Numbered from the stretch's first letter, positions 1 to 9,643 are shown. The stretch: 64,000 bases of DNA from Roseimicrobium gellanilyticum (GCF_003315205.1 NZ_QNRR01000001.1:496001-560000), one strand, 5' to 3'. Notes: generated by a model not told the origin, from the sequence alone. Numbers and translations: made by a program.

Positions 1-2
1 TG

Positions 3-2951
3 CATGAACCCATCCCCGACCGGGTGGAAGCCTTTGCGGCACGCGCGGCGAATCTGGTGGCCCTCCGCACGAAGAAGAACCCGGAGAAGAAGATTGCCAT
101 CATCTACTACAACAAGGGGCTCGGGCAGGATGACCTGATGCGAGGAAGTCCCACGGGGGCATTTCTAGATGGTCCGGAGAGTCTGGTGCGTTTCCTGCCG
201 CGCTTGCAGAAGGCGGGCTATGCGATGGAAAACCTTCCCGCCACAGCCGCGGAACTGATTGAGACTTTGAAGAAGAAGGGGCGGAACATCGGGCCGTGGG
301 CTCAGGGGGATTTGGAAAAGCTCGCGGATGAAGGGGAGCCTTCTTTGATTCCTCTCAGGGCGTATCAGAAATGGTTTGATGCCCGTCTCAGTGAGGAGGC
401 TCGTAAGGCAGTGGTCGACAAGTATGGTCCACCACCTGGACGACTGATGGTGGTAAAGCGCAACGGTGAACCGCATCTGGTGATTCCGCGCATCCAGATG
501 GGGAATGTCATCCTGACGCCGCAGCCCGAACGCGGACACAAGCAGGACGACAAGCTGCTGCACTCACGTGATGTGCCGCCACCACACAGCTATCTGGCCT
601 TCTACTGGTGGCTTGAGGAGGAATTCGGGGCGGATGCCATCCTGCACTGGGGCACGCATGGATCCCTGGAACTTCTGCCAGGAAAGGAGAATGGCCTCTC
701 CAAGGATTGCTGGAGTGATGTGTGCGTCAGCAGGATGCCGGTCGTCAATCTGTGGATCACGGACAACCTTGCTGAAGCTACCGTTTCGCGTCGCCGCTCC
801 TATGCCACGCTGGTGGATCACCGGGTGCCGCCAGCACTCACGGCAGGTCTCTCCGAGGAGTTCAAGACGCTGCATGATGACATCCACAAGTTCAACACGC
901 TTGAGCCGGGATTGCTGAGGGAGGAATTCCGCAAGGGCATCAGTGAGCAAATTGTGAAGGAAAGCCTGGAACTCGTGGCGCGGGCTCCAGAGGGTAAGAA
1001 GCCCTTCCCGGATGAGGTCATCGCACGTGTCGACGATCATCTGCATCATCTTTATGATTCACAGACGCCTACGCGTCTGCACATTCTAGGGCAGCCGCCG
1101 ACGGAGCAGGAGCGACTTCCGTATCTCACTTCGATTTTGGGATTACGGTATCTCAAGCACTTGAGTGAAGCTGCGCCCTTCATCAGGAACATGGAGCATG
1201 ACAAGCAGATGCAGCGGGATGCTGCCGCACGTCTGTTGGGAGATGCATTGGAGGGGAAAGTGGAGACCGCCATGCCGCGTACGCCGGAGATTGAGAAGGA
1301 TGTGACCTTTGCCCGTGACGTGCAGGAGCGGCTCATGAATGCCGATTCGGAGATCACCGGGCTCATTCATGCGCTGGACGGTGGCTACACGCTACCGGGA
1401 CCGGGGCCGGATCCGATTCGGAATTCAGGTTCATTGCCTACGGGCAGGAATCTGTATTCACTGAATCCCGAAGAGATCCCCAATCGGGCCGCGTGGGAAG
1501 TGGGATGCAGGTTGGTGAATGATCTGTTGCGCGATCGCAAGCCAAAGAAAATTGGCATGGACCTCACCGGCATGGAGACCATGTGCGACTACGGAGTCAT
1601 GGAGGCGCAGATTCTTTTTCTGCTTGGTGTTCGTCCCGTGTGGGACCACAACAATTTGGTGAATGACGTCGAACTCATTCCGATGGATGAGCTGAAGCGT
1701 CCGCGTGTGGATGTGTTTATTGCGGTGGGAGGCGACTACAAGGAGACCTTCGGTTCCAGGATGGTGCTGCTGGATAAAGCGGTGCGACTGGCCGCAGCGG
1801 CGAAGGAAGAGCACAATCCCGTGCGTGATGCGGTGGCAGAAATGGAGACCCGATTGCATCGTCGTGGGTTCTCCAGCGTCCGGGCATCGCAGTTCTCACT
1901 GGCGCGCATCTTCGGCACGAAGCCGGGGAACATGACCGGCACGCACATCCTCTACCTTGTGCCACGCTCTGGTGTCTGGGAAAATCAAGATGAGATCACC
2001 AGCGTGTACACGGATAACATGAGCTACGTGTACAGCGGTGAAGTGTGGGGGGAGAAGGTGGATGGCCTCTATGAAGAAGCCATCCAGGGTACTGATACCA
2101 TCTTGCGCGTGTGGGCTTCCAATATGACCAGCCAGCTCACCAACCATCACTCTTACGAATATTTCGGTGGACTCAGCATGGCCGTGAAGAAGCTCACGGG
2201 TTCCACACCGCAGGCGCTGATTGCCGACGTGCGCAATCCTGATGGCGCCAGCATTCGTGATCTGGAGGAAGTGCTGGCCACCAACCTGCGTTCAGAGCTG
2301 CTCGGCAAGAAATGGCTCCAAGGCATGAAGGACCATGACTATGCCGGAGCGGGACACATCGCGGAGATGGTGAAGAATACCTTTGGCTGGTCTGTCACGC
2401 GTCCGGAGAGCGTCTCCCAGCAAACCTGGACGGACATCTATGAAGTGGTGCTGAAAGACAGGCACAAGCTTGGTCTGGAGGAATGGTTCGAGAAGGTGTC
2501 GCCCCATGCCATGCAGGAGATTGCAGCCACGCTGCTGGAGGCGGCGAGGAAGGGCGTCTGGCAGGCATCCGAGGAGCAGATTGCCGACATCACCCGTATG
2601 TATGCGGATTCCGTCGCGAGGCATGGCGACTCAGGCGGCCTCGTGAGTGGCGGCAATGTGAAGCTCGCCACCTATGCGGCCAAGACCTTGATTTCAGGGG
2701 GCGAGGCCAAAGACCAGGAGCTTGCGAAGGCGATGCAGGAAGCGCTCGCCAAATCTTCAGCAGCCGGAGCAGAAGAGAAGGTCGTGGGCCAGAAGCTGGA
2801 AAACGTGACGGAACAGAAACAAGTGGAAGAAAAGCAAGCGCCGGCAGAGGCGCAGGCAGGGAGGCCAACTTTCAACTGGAGCTACCTCGCAGGGGCCTTT
2901 GTTCTTGCGCTGCTCATCGTGGGATTCTTCAGAAAGTCAGGCTCGGTATGA
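3..2951 (+). CDS. cobN: CobN/HmuS-like metal-tetrapyrrole chelatase, 5' truncated
   Basis: The reading frame is open to the left window edge (first codon at 3-5) and 982 residues are visible. CobN/BchH-family proteins are usually 1200-1400 residues, so the N-terminal part lies outside. Family hallmarks are the HWGTHGSLELLPGK block near base 645, NLWITDNLAEA near 750 and TGRNLYSLNPEEIPNR near 1440. Unlike cytosolic CobN, this protein ends in an acidic/Gln-rich linker and a hydrophobic helix (bases ~2875-2930, followed by FRKSGSV), so the C-terminus is probably membrane-anchored. The stop overlaps the next start as ATGA. The following ExbB-like and DUF2149 genes match the organisation of the Bacteroidetes haem-uptake operon hmuYRSTUV, whose HmuS is a CobN-like protein. 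The partner and metal are inferred: haem dechelation or metal insertion are both possible. Confidence 0.85.
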   Translation, partial: HEPIPDRVEAFAARAANLVALRTKKNPEKKIAIIYYNKGLGQDDLMRGSPTGAFLDGPESLVRFLPRLQKAGYAMENLPATAAELIETLKKKGRNIGPWAQGDLEKLADEGEPSLIPLRAYQKWFDARLSEEARKAVVDKYGPPPGRLMVVKRNGEPHLVIPRIQMGNVILTPQPERGHKQDDKLLHSRDVPPPHSYLAFYWWLEEEFGADAILHWGTHGSLELLPGKENGLSKDCWSDVCVSRMPVVNLWITDNLAEATVSRRRSYATLVDHRVPPALTAGLSEEFKTLHDDIHKFNTLEPGLLREEFRKGISEQIVKESLELVARAPEGKKPFPDEVIARVDDHLHHLYDSQTPTRLHILGQPPTEQERLPYLTSILGLRYLKHLSEAAPFIRNMEHDKQMQRDAAARLLGDALEGKVETAMPRTPEIEKDVTFARDVQERLMNADSEITGLIHALDGGYTLPGPGPDPIRNSGSLPTGRNLYSLNPEEIPNRAAWEVGCRLVNDLLRDRKPKKIGMDLTGMETMCDYGVMEAQILFLLGVRPVWDHNNLVNDVELIPMDELKRPRVDVFIAVGGDYKETFGSRMVLLDKAVRLAAAAKEEHNPVRDAVAEMETRLHRRGFSSVRASQFSLARIFGTKPGNMTGTHILYLVPRSGVWENQDEITSVYTDNMSYVYSGEVWGEKVDGLYEEAIQGTDTILRVWASNMTSQLTNHHSYEYFGGLSMAVKKLTGSTPQALIADVRNPDGASIRDLEEVLATNLRSELLGKKWLQGMKDHDYAGAGHIAEMVKNTFGWSVTRPESVSQQTWTDIYEVVLKDRHKLGLEEWFEKVSPHAMQEIAATLLEAARKGVWQASEEQIADITRMYADSVARHGDSGGLVSGGNVKLATYAAKTLISGGEAKDQELAKAMQEALAKSSAAGAEEKVVGQKLENVTEQKQVEEKQAPAEAQAGRPTFNWSYLAGAFVLALLIVGFFRKSGSV

Positions 2952-3604
2952 TGGATGCAATCCAACATGCACTCTATGTGCTCTCAAATGCGCTGTTGCT
3001 TCCTACGCTCCTGGCCATTCTGATCATGGCAGCGTGGAGCATGCTGCTGCTTGGAGGGCTGGTGCGGGAGTGGTTCACAAGGCCGAGGGTCCAGCGAGTG
3101 CTGCGAGAGGCCCGGCACCTCGCGAAGCAGCAGAAGTCAGTGAAGTCCCCGGGAAAAGCAGATGGTGGAGCTCTGGTCCGGTGCTTGAGTGAGTGCACCT
3201 TAGGACTTCCGGCGAGACTTGCTGTCCTGCTCGGGCGTGATGCTCCGGAATTGTCCGACTATGCGAAGAGTCTCGATGATTTGGAAGGAGAGGTGGCCGC
3301 TTCACTGGCGCAGCTTTCCTGGCTCACACGTGTCGCGCCCATGTTGGGACTCATGGGTACGCTCATACCGCTCGGGCCAGCGCTTACCGGTCTGGCATCC
3401 GGGGATGTCGCGGTGCTCTCCAGCCATCTCGTGGTGGCCTTCACTGCCACGGTCATCGGAGTGCTCATTGGCTGCTGTTCCTTTACCATGGGGCTGGTGC
3501 GGAAGCACTGGTATCAGCATGACATGGGGGAGCTGGAATACATTTTTGCCCAAGTCTCAACGGGTGTGGCTACCCGTGGCACGCACATCGGTAAGGAGCC
3601 ATGA
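2948..3604 (+). CDS. MotA/TolQ/ExbB-family proton channel protein (HmuU-like)
   Basis: This 218-residue protein has an N-terminal hydrophobic helix (about residues 13-33) and two further helices (about residues 120-145 and 155-180). The pair of late helices, with GLMGTLIPLGPAL and VAFTATVIGVLIG, is the signature of the MotA/TolQ/ExbB channel domain. The ATG overlaps the stop of the chelatase gene and its own stop overlaps the next start (ATGA both times), so the three products are translationally coupled and probably form one complex. By family knowledge these channels use the proton-motive force to move a partner protein. The inferred role is to energise the membrane-tethered chelatase, as proposed for hmuU-type genes. 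Confidence 0.85.
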   Translation: MMDAIQHALYVLSNALLLPTLLAILIMAAWSMLLLGGLVREWFTRPRVQRVLREARHLAKQQKSVKSPGKADGGALVRCLSECTLGLPARLAVLLGRDAPELSDYAKSLDDLEGEVAASLAQLSWLTRVAPMLGLMGTLIPLGPALTGLASGDVAVLSSHLVVAFTATVIGVLIGCCSFTMGLVRKHWYQHDMGELEYIFAQVSTGVATRGTHIGKEP

Positions 3605-3942
3605 GACGCAAACCGAGAAAGTGGGACGAAGGTTCCGAGGATGACCCGGCAGCGGGTCTGCTGAATCTCTTCGATGTCTGGATCGCTTTTGCTGTGGCGC
3701 TGCTGCTGGCCATCTTGAGCTATGAAGTGCTGGATCGGAGTTCCTCCGGCACCACGGCCACGATGATCAAGAATGAGGGCACTCCCGAGATGGAAATCAT
3801 CAAGAGAGACGGGATGAAAATTGAGCGGTTTCGCGCCAGCCCGGAATCGCTGGGTGGCGACGGTGAACGTCTCGGCACCGCCTACCGGCTGAAATCCGGC
3901 GAGGTGATCTATGTGCCCGAGAGGAAGGCCCCGGGGAAGTGA
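3601..3942 (+). CDS. DUF2149 family protein, ExbD-like single-span partner (HmuV-like)
   Basis: This 113-residue protein has a charged N-terminus, one transmembrane helix (about residues 20-41) and a small soluble tail. An aspartate (Asp25, in NLFDVWIAFAVALLLAI) sits at the entry of the helix, the same place as the proton-carrying Asp of ExbD and TolR. DUF2149 genes recur next to CobN-like and MotA/TolQ-like genes in Bacteroidetes and methanogens. It overlaps the channel gene by 4 bases. It is probably the ExbD-type subunit of the same complex; this is inference from topology and context. Confidence 0.8.
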   Translation: MRRKPRKWDEGSEDDPAAGLLNLFDVWIAFAVALLLAILSYEVLDRSSSGTTATMIKNEGTPEMEIIKRDGMKIERFRASPESLGGDGERLGTAYRLKSGEVIYVPERKAPGK

Positions 3943-3974
3943 GAGGCTTCTTCTAGGAGTACAACCATTGCTGG

Positions 3975-4023
3975 TCAGGCCGGAGGCCTAACATCCGCTG
4001 TCAGACGGGACGCCTAACCTCCG
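3975..4023. repeat. Two tandem copies of a 23-bp GC-rich unit
   Basis: Copies at 3975-3997 and 4001-4023 start TCAG and share the core CGCCTAAC/GGCCTAAC followed by TCCG; they match at 19 of 23 positions and are separated by 3 bases. They fill the gap between two convergent genes. No poly-T terminator is visible. The function is unknown. Confidence 0.5.
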
Positions 4024-4028
4024 GGCAC

Positions 4029-4907
4029 CTACTCCCGCATCGTGATCTTGTTCACGAAGATCATCATCTTCTGGAACTCGGGCACGGGATGTTTCTCCGC
4101 CTTCCAGCTGAAGACCTGGATGGTGGGGCGTTTCTGCTCACCGGTGAGGATGATGGCATTGATCTCCAGGCTGCGTTCCGCGCCCTCAGGGACCGGGAGC
4201 TGCTTGGCCTCGACGGTCGTGGGATTGTCTCCATTCTTCAGGCCTCCGATGACCAGATGCTCCTCGGCATTGTCCTGGACGGTGGCGACGTCGAATCCAT
4301 TCACAGACACGCGGGTGGCATAGCCGAAGGATGCAATCTGGAGCACGCCAATCCGGTCCGGCACCGGGCAGGCTTTGGGCACGGCCGGGACCTCGCCAGT
4401 CGGGGCGAACTCGGGATCATCGAGGAAATTAGCGCGACCACCATTCTTCAGGGCAGCCTGAATTTCCGGGGCCGAGCCGAGATTGATGAGCCGGGTGGTA
4501 TCGAACTTCCAACCGGTGCTTTCCCGGACGAACTTCAGGATGAGGAGGCTTTCAGGGATTTCGGACTGGTCGACGAGCCCGAGGTCCACCTTGCCAAAGT
4601 AGGCGAGATTGGCGGTGTTGCCCTTCACGGTGCTGCCCAGGAATCGTAGGGTGGCGATCTCCGGCGGCCTCATGGGAATGGCGAAAAGCGCGTGCGGGAA
4701 CGGCTGTTTCTGGCTCACGATGAGGTTTCTGGTGAGCATCTGCCGGTGGGCGGCGGTGCTCTGCTGCCAGCCGCTCAGGTCTGCGGCGATGAGGGATTGC
4801 TTCCACGCGCCGTACGACCGCTCCAGCTGCCGGCGAAGTTCCGGGTCCTCACCCCGCAGAATTCCGGCGGTCAAGAACAGGAAGGCGAGGAAGCGCACGA
4901 AAGTCAT
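4029..4907 (-). CDS. Secreted protein of unknown function
   Basis: This 292-residue protein begins with a clear signal peptide (MTFVRFLAFLFLTAGILRGE), which fixes the start at 4907 although the frame stays open upstream. The mature part has no membrane span. It contains a middle segment with LAYFGKVDLG and a C-terminal region with a conserved-looking block (CPVPDRIGVLQIASFGYATRV) that could be a beta-sandwich. I do not recognise a family. It stands alone on the minus strand, convergent with the chelatase operon. Confidence 0.75.
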   Translation of the reverse strand: MTFVRFLAFLFLTAGILRGEDPELRRQLERSYGAWKQSLIAADLSGWQQSTAAHRQMLTRNLIVSQKQPFPHALFAIPMRPPEIATLRFLGSTVKGNTANLAYFGKVDLGLVDQSEIPESLLILKFVRESTGWKFDTTRLINLGSAPEIQAALKNGGRANFLDDPEFAPTGEVPAVPKACPVPDRIGVLQIASFGYATRVSVNGFDVATVQDNAEEHLVIGGLKNGDNPTTVEAKQLPVPEGAERSLEINAIILTGEQKRPTIQVFSWKAEKHPVPEFQKMMIFVNKITMRE

Positions 4908-5108
4908 GGAAACTTCATCGTAGCAGCCCGACCGGCGGATGCAAAACGTTGCGGCAATTCTGCGCATTAAAATTGCCCACCACGACAAAAACTGGCAGGA
5001 TTGGTGCTTGTTTTTCGCGGGTTCCCTCCCTCTCAATCCCCAGAACCGTAAAAGTATTTGCCGACGTTGAGAATCTCTTGATTATCCGCGCCTGCTTTCC
5101 CCCAATAC

Positions 5109-5975
5109 ATGCTTTCCCAAGATGACAGCCTGTCCAAGCCAGCTCCGATTGATCGGAATCGTGAGCTGCTGAAGACCGCGCGCGAAGAGATTTACAAGAC
5201 CGTCGGTGGCGTGAACCTGCCGGTCTATATTTGGGAACCGGAATCTGGAAAGGCTCCGCCCTACCCGAAGAGCGTCATTGCCTTCTTCTACAGCAGCGGC
5301 TGGGATAATGGGCAGGTGAGCCAGTTTGCCCCTCACTGTGTGTACTTTGCGTCCCGTGGCATGCTGGCCATGGCCTTTGACTACCGGGTCAGCGCCCGGC
5401 ACGGCAGCACCCCGGTGGATGCCATGGCGGATGCCCGCTCGGCATTCCGCTGGCTGCGACTGAATGCAGTGGAGCTGGGCATCAGCCCTGGAAAGATTGT
5501 CGGTGCGGGTGGCAGTGGCGGTGCGCATATCGCCGCAGCGTCTGCCATGGTGAGCGGCTTTGATGAGGCCGGAGAAGACCTCTCCATCCCTTGCGCTCCG
5601 AATGCGCTGGTGATGTTCAACCCGGTGCTGGACACCTCCAAGAAGGGCTTCGGCTTTGATCGCTTCACTGAGCCGGATCAGGCCAAGCGCGCAAACCTCG
5701 CCGGGGCGATTGCTCCGGGACTGCCCCCGACACTCATCTTCCATGGCACCCAGGACCGCGTGGTGCCGTTCGACGCTTCCTTCGACTTTGCGAAGCGGAT
5801 GAAGAAGAAGAAGAACATCTGCGAACTCATCGTCTATGAGGGCCAGGGTCACGGGTTCTTCAATTTCAACGTGTCGTTCGATATCTACCAGGCGACCTTG
5901 AACGTCATGGATGACTTCCTTGTGGGTCAGGGCTTCATCGAGCCGGACCCAGACGCTCTATCAGACGTGCTCTAA
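5109..5975 (+). CDS. Alpha/beta hydrolase (BD-FAE/HSL-like esterase)
   Basis: This 288-residue cytosolic protein shows the alpha/beta-hydrolase order: strand FFYSSGW in the oxyanion-hole position (where HGGG is usual), nucleophile elbow GGSGG (Ser about residue 138), acid in HGTQDRVVP and histidine in GQGHGFFN. The region before the nucleophile (ARSAFRWLRLNAVELGI) is typical of the carboxylesterase/dienelactone-hydrolase-like branch. There is no signal peptide. It lies 15 bases upstream of the next gene on the same strand, so the two may be co-transcribed. The substrate is unknown. Confidence 0.85.
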   Translation: MLSQDDSLSKPAPIDRNRELLKTAREEIYKTVGGVNLPVYIWEPESGKAPPYPKSVIAFFYSSGWDNGQVSQFAPHCVYFASRGMLAMAFDYRVSARHGSTPVDAMADARSAFRWLRLNAVELGISPGKIVGAGGSGGAHIAAASAMVSGFDEAGEDLSIPCAPNALVMFNPVLDTSKKGFGFDRFTEPDQAKRANLAGAIAPGLPPTLIFHGTQDRVVPFDASFDFAKRMKKKKNICELIVYEGQGHGFFNFNVSFDIYQATLNVMDDFLVGQGFIEPDPDALSDVL

Positions 5976-5990
5976 GCGGAATGTCACGCA

Positions 5991-6656
5991 ATGCCGGGCC
6001 AGTCTTCCGGCATGGGGATTGGACAACGGTTGCTTGCACGGTTCGCGGAACCGTCCAACTTCCTCAGCCGTATGAACTACCCACTGCAGTTGCGTTTCAA
6101 AATCCTCGCTCTTGCTCCCCAGATCTACGTTCAGGACGCGGGCGGTCAGGAGGTCTGCTACGTGAAGCAGAAGCTCTTCAAGTTCCGGGAGAAGGTGGAG
6201 GTCTTCACCGATTCCTCCCGCAAGAGCCTGCTGGCCACCATCCAGGCGGACCGCATCATCGATTTCAATGCGAACTATGCCTTCCGCACGCCGGAGGGCG
6301 TGCAGATAGGCAGCGTACGCCGCCGGGGCTTGAGGTCCCTTTGGAAGGCGCATTATGAGATCCTCGATGGAAATGGGCAGGTAGCCTATGACATCCGGGA
6401 GGAGAATCCCTGGGCCAAGATTCTGGATTCGATGCTCGGGGACATTCCGATTGTGGGTCTTTTCACCGGATTCTTTTGCCACCCGAAGTATTCCATTTCC
6501 CGTCAGGGCAGCGCGGTGATGCGGTTCACCAAGAACCGCGCCTTCCTTGAAAGCAGCTTCAACATTGAGAAACTGGGCGACCTGCCCGCCCAAGATGAGC
6601 TGCCCATCATCTTGTCCCTGCTCATGTTCGGCCTCTTGGAAAGGTCGCGCGGCTAG
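5991..6656 (+). CDS. LURP-one-related (Tubby-like fold) protein
   Basis: This 221-residue protein contains the LURP-one/phospholipid-scramblase-like pattern: NYPLQLRFKILALAPQIYV, then VKQKLFKFREKVEVF, then RRGLRSLWKAHYEI. LURP-one-related proteins have a 12-stranded Tubby-type barrel around a hydrophobic helix; their bacterial role is not known. The chosen ATG is the first in frame. An internal ATG at 6072 (MNYPLQL) coincides with the start of the conserved domain and may be the true start. Neither has a clear ribosome-binding site. Confidence 0.75.
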   Translation: MPGQSSGMGIGQRLLARFAEPSNFLSRMNYPLQLRFKILALAPQIYVQDAGGQEVCYVKQKLFKFREKVEVFTDSSRKSLLATIQADRIIDFNANYAFRTPEGVQIGSVRRRGLRSLWKAHYEILDGNGQVAYDIREENPWAKILDSMLGDIPIVGLFTGFFCHPKYSISRQGSAVMRFTKNRAFLESSFNIEKLGDLPAQDELPIILSLLMFGLLERSRG

Positions 6657-6777
6657 CCCCGTTAGTGACTCGGCCCCCCAGTGGGGCCGGCGAAAGTTTT
6701 GAACAGGTGGCGGCTCTTTACCTCTACCTACTTCCCGGCTCACGCCGTACAGATTCTCATACCTGCTATCATCCATC

Positions 6778-9609
6778 ATGCGACTCTGCCTCCTCGCCGC
6801 GTTGTGTTTATCCCTGCTCCCTGCAACCTCACGGGCCGAAATCTGGCCGCAGGAGGTGAGCGATTTGAAACCTGATGAAAAGGCCGTCTTCGGACGGCTG
6901 GAGAACGGGCTCCGCTACATCATCTACCCGAACAAGTTCCCCGTGGCTGGGCGCGCCAGCGTGCGCCTGTACGTGGATGCCGGCTCACTGATGGAGGAGG
7001 ACGACCAGCAGGGGATGGCGCACTTCCTGGAGCACATGGCTTTCAACGGGTCCAAGCGTTTCGCGGCGGGCACCATGGTGGAGCGCTTCCAGCGTCTCGG
7101 CATGGGCTTCGGCGCCGATACGAATGCGCACACCTCCTTCAAGGAGACGGTGTACAAGCTCGAGTTGCCCCGCGTGGACGAGAAGATGTTCACCGAGGCG
7201 TTTGAGCTCTTCCGCGATGACCTCGACGGCATGCTGCTGGGTCAGGAGGAAATCAACAAGGAGCGCGGCGTCATCCTGAGTGAGAAGCTGGCACGCGACA
7301 GCGTGGATACCCGCACCATGGAGGCCGGGTACAAGTTCGCCCTGCCGGACTCACTCATTCCCGTTCGCATGCCCATTGGCATTGAGGAGACCTTGAACAA
7401 GATGGGCCGCCCGCGCTTTGTGGACTTCTACGAGAAGTGGTACACGCCGAAGCGTGCTGTGGTGGTTGTGGTGGGGGATGTGGATATCCCGCTGGTGGAG
7501 GGCCTTATCAAAAAGAACTTCAGCGACTCCAAGGCCCGCCGTGGTGACTCCGAAGATCCCAGCCTGGGCAAGCTGACCAAGGGACGTGGCCTCGTGGCCA
7601 TGCTGCACACGGAGATGGAAGCCGCAGCGACGGAAATCAGCATCGAAGCTCCCCGTGAGGCGAACAAGGCGCACGACAGCGCCGCACGCCGTCGTGAGAA
7701 GATGATCCGCACCCTGGCGGACAACATGCTCAACCAGCGTCTGAGCGAGCTGGCCAAGGCGGAGAACTCTCCCATCATGGAGGCGCAGGCCTACAACTTC
7801 GACATGTTCAAGTTCTTTGAGAACAACGGCATCTACGCGAAGAGCAAGCCGGAGCAGTGGAAGGAGGCGCTCTCCCTCGCGGAACAGGAACTGCGCCGCG
7901 CCGTGCAGCATGGCTTCACCGAGGCGGAATTCGCCGAGGCCACCAGTTCCTTCCTCAAGTCCGTGCGCCTGCGTGCGGAGCAGAAGGACACCCGCAAGAA
8001 CAGTGACCTCGCCGATGCCTTTGTACGTCAGTTGGGCAATGACCAGGTCATCACCGACCCGGATGCCGACTTCAAGCGCGTGACAGCGGACCTCGCGGGC
8101 ATCACCGCAGAAGACTGCCACAAGGCTCTGCAGGAAGTGTGGAAGAACCCAGACGTGCAGGTCTTCATCGGCGGCAATCTGAAGCTCGACAATGCTTCTG
8201 AAACCATCCTCACCGCCTACCGCGAAAGCCAGAAAAAGGAGGTGAAGGCGCCCGAGCAATCGAAGGCCCTCGAGTTCGCCTACACCAGCTTTGGTGAAGC
8301 AGGCAAGGTCGCCTCTACCAACGTGGTGAAGGATTTGGAAATCACGCAGGCCGTCTTTGCCAACCAGGTGCGCGCCAATGTGAAGAAGACCGAATTTGAA
8401 AAGAACGGCGTGAACATCATGGTGACCTTCGGAGGTGGCAAGCTGGAGGCTCCCAAGGACAAGCCGGGCATGATTCCCTTTGCCGAGAGCGTGTTCCCCC
8501 TCGCGGGCCTGGAGAAACACAGTGTGGATGATCTGCGCCGCATCTTCGCCAGCAAGACCGTGAGCACGAAGTTTGAGATCAAGGATGACTCCTTTGCGTT
8601 CACCGGGAAGACGACACCGCAGGACTTCGAGGCCCAGTGCCAGCGCCTCTGTGCGAATATCGCGGCCCCAGGCTGGCGTGAAGAAGCCGAGCGCCAGTTC
8701 AAGAAGAACCTCGACGCGCTGTACACTGCGATCGAGCACACGGATGAAGGGGTGATGCAGGACAAGGTGGAGGCCTTCACCCACGGTGGCGATTTCCGCT
8801 TCGGCTTCCCCGAGCGGAAGGTCATGGATGAGCGCAATCTCGCGGAGCTCAAGGCCTGGCTCACGCCCGCGCTCAAGGAGGGCTACATGGAAGTCTCTGT
8901 GGTGGGTGACATTGACCCGGAGAAGGCTCTTGAAGTGATTGGCAAGACCTTCGGCGCACTGGCGAAGCGCCAGGACAAGAGGCCTGAATTTGCAGACGCA
9001 CGGAAGATAACCTTCCCACGCGATGTGCATGACAAGGACTTCTCCTTCGTCTCGGAAATCACCCGCTCCTGGGCGCTGGCCTACTGGCCCACGGATGACA
9101 TGCTGGACATCCGCCGCACGCGCCGTCTCATCCTGCTTGGCCAGATTCTGGATGACCGTCTGCGTCTGAAGATTCGCGAAGAGCTCGGCGAGACCTACAG
9201 CCCCATGGCGCATCATCTGGCGAATGATACCTTCACCGGCTACGGCTACATGTTTGCCGCTGCTACGTTGAAGCCGGACCAGGTGGCGAAGGTGAAGCCG
9301 ATGTTCACCGAGATTGCAGAGAACATTGAGAAGGGCATCACGGCGGATGAATTCGAGCGCGCCCGCGAACCGATGTTGCAACAGCTCATCCAAACGCGTC
9401 GTGACAATCGCTACTGGCTCACGCGGACGCTGATGAACTGCCAGGCGCAGCCCTACCGTCTCGACTGGTCCCGCTCCCTGATGGATGACTTCTCCAGCAT
9501 CAAGAAGGAAGACCTCGAAGCGCTGGCGAAGCAATATCTCACCAACGGGCACGTGCTGACCATCGGTCTCGTGCCCACGGCCAAGCAAGGCGAGGCAAGG
9601 ACGGAGTAG
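6778..9609 (+). CDS. Secreted M16 family zinc metallopeptidase
   Basis: This 943-residue protein starts with a signal peptide (residues 1-20, ending TSRA). The inverted zinc motif HFLEH is at residues 82-86 in GMAHFLEHMAFNG; a third ligand Glu is expected in the helix that carries NKERGVILSE. The length covers two tandem M16 halves (catalytic N-terminal half and inactive C-terminal half with a second set of GDIDPEKALEVIGKTFG-type strands), as in the pitrilysin/PqqL-like group. It should act in the periplasm or at the cell surface on peptides. It is a single gene followed by a terminator. Confidence 0.92.
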   Translation: MRLCLLAALCLSLLPATSRAEIWPQEVSDLKPDEKAVFGRLENGLRYIIYPNKFPVAGRASVRLYVDAGSLMEEDDQQGMAHFLEHMAFNGSKRFAAGTMVERFQRLGMGFGADTNAHTSFKETVYKLELPRVDEKMFTEAFELFRDDLDGMLLGQEEINKERGVILSEKLARDSVDTRTMEAGYKFALPDSLIPVRMPIGIEETLNKMGRPRFVDFYEKWYTPKRAVVVVVGDVDIPLVEGLIKKNFSDSKARRGDSEDPSLGKLTKGRGLVAMLHTEMEAAATEISIEAPREANKAHDSAARRREKMIRTLADNMLNQRLSELAKAENSPIMEAQAYNFDMFKFFENNGIYAKSKPEQWKEALSLAEQELRRAVQHGFTEAEFAEATSSFLKSVRLRAEQKDTRKNSDLADAFVRQLGNDQVITDPDADFKRVTADLAGITAEDCHKALQEVWKNPDVQVFIGGNLKLDNASETILTAYRESQKKEVKAPEQSKALEFAYTSFGEAGKVASTNVVKDLEITQAVFANQVRANVKKTEFEKNGVNIMVTFGGGKLEAPKDKPGMIPFAESVFPLAGLEKHSVDDLRRIFASKTVSTKFEIKDDSFAFTGKTTPQDFEAQCQRLCANIAAPGWREEAERQFKKNLDALYTAIEHTDEGVMQDKVEAFTHGGDFRFGFPERKVMDERNLAELKAWLTPALKEGYMEVSVVGDIDPEKALEVIGKTFGALAKRQDKRPEFADARKITFPRDVHDKDFSFVSEITRSWALAYWPTDDMLDIRRTRRLILLGQILDDRLRLKIREELGETYSPMAHHLANDTFTGYGYMFAAATLKPDQVAKVKPMFTEIAENIEKGITADEFERAREPMLQQLIQTRRDNRYWLTRTLMNCQAQPYRLDWSRSLMDDFSSIKKEDLEALAKQYLTNGHVLTIGLVPTAKQGEARTE

Positions 9610-9643
9610 CAGACCGGCTGACGATCATTTGATTGAACTACAC

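Noticed and set aside
3-2951. Plain cobalamin-pathway cobaltochelatase
   Set aside because: Not excluded, but the C-terminal membrane helix and the coupled ExbB/DUF2149 genes fit a membrane complex of the HmuS type better.
7351-9588. Long minus-strand open frame (745 codons) opposite the M16 peptidase
   Set aside because: It is an antisense shadow of a clear peptidase gene: no recognisable domain, His/Arg/Leu-rich composition, and no start site. High-GC coding regions often leave such frames open.
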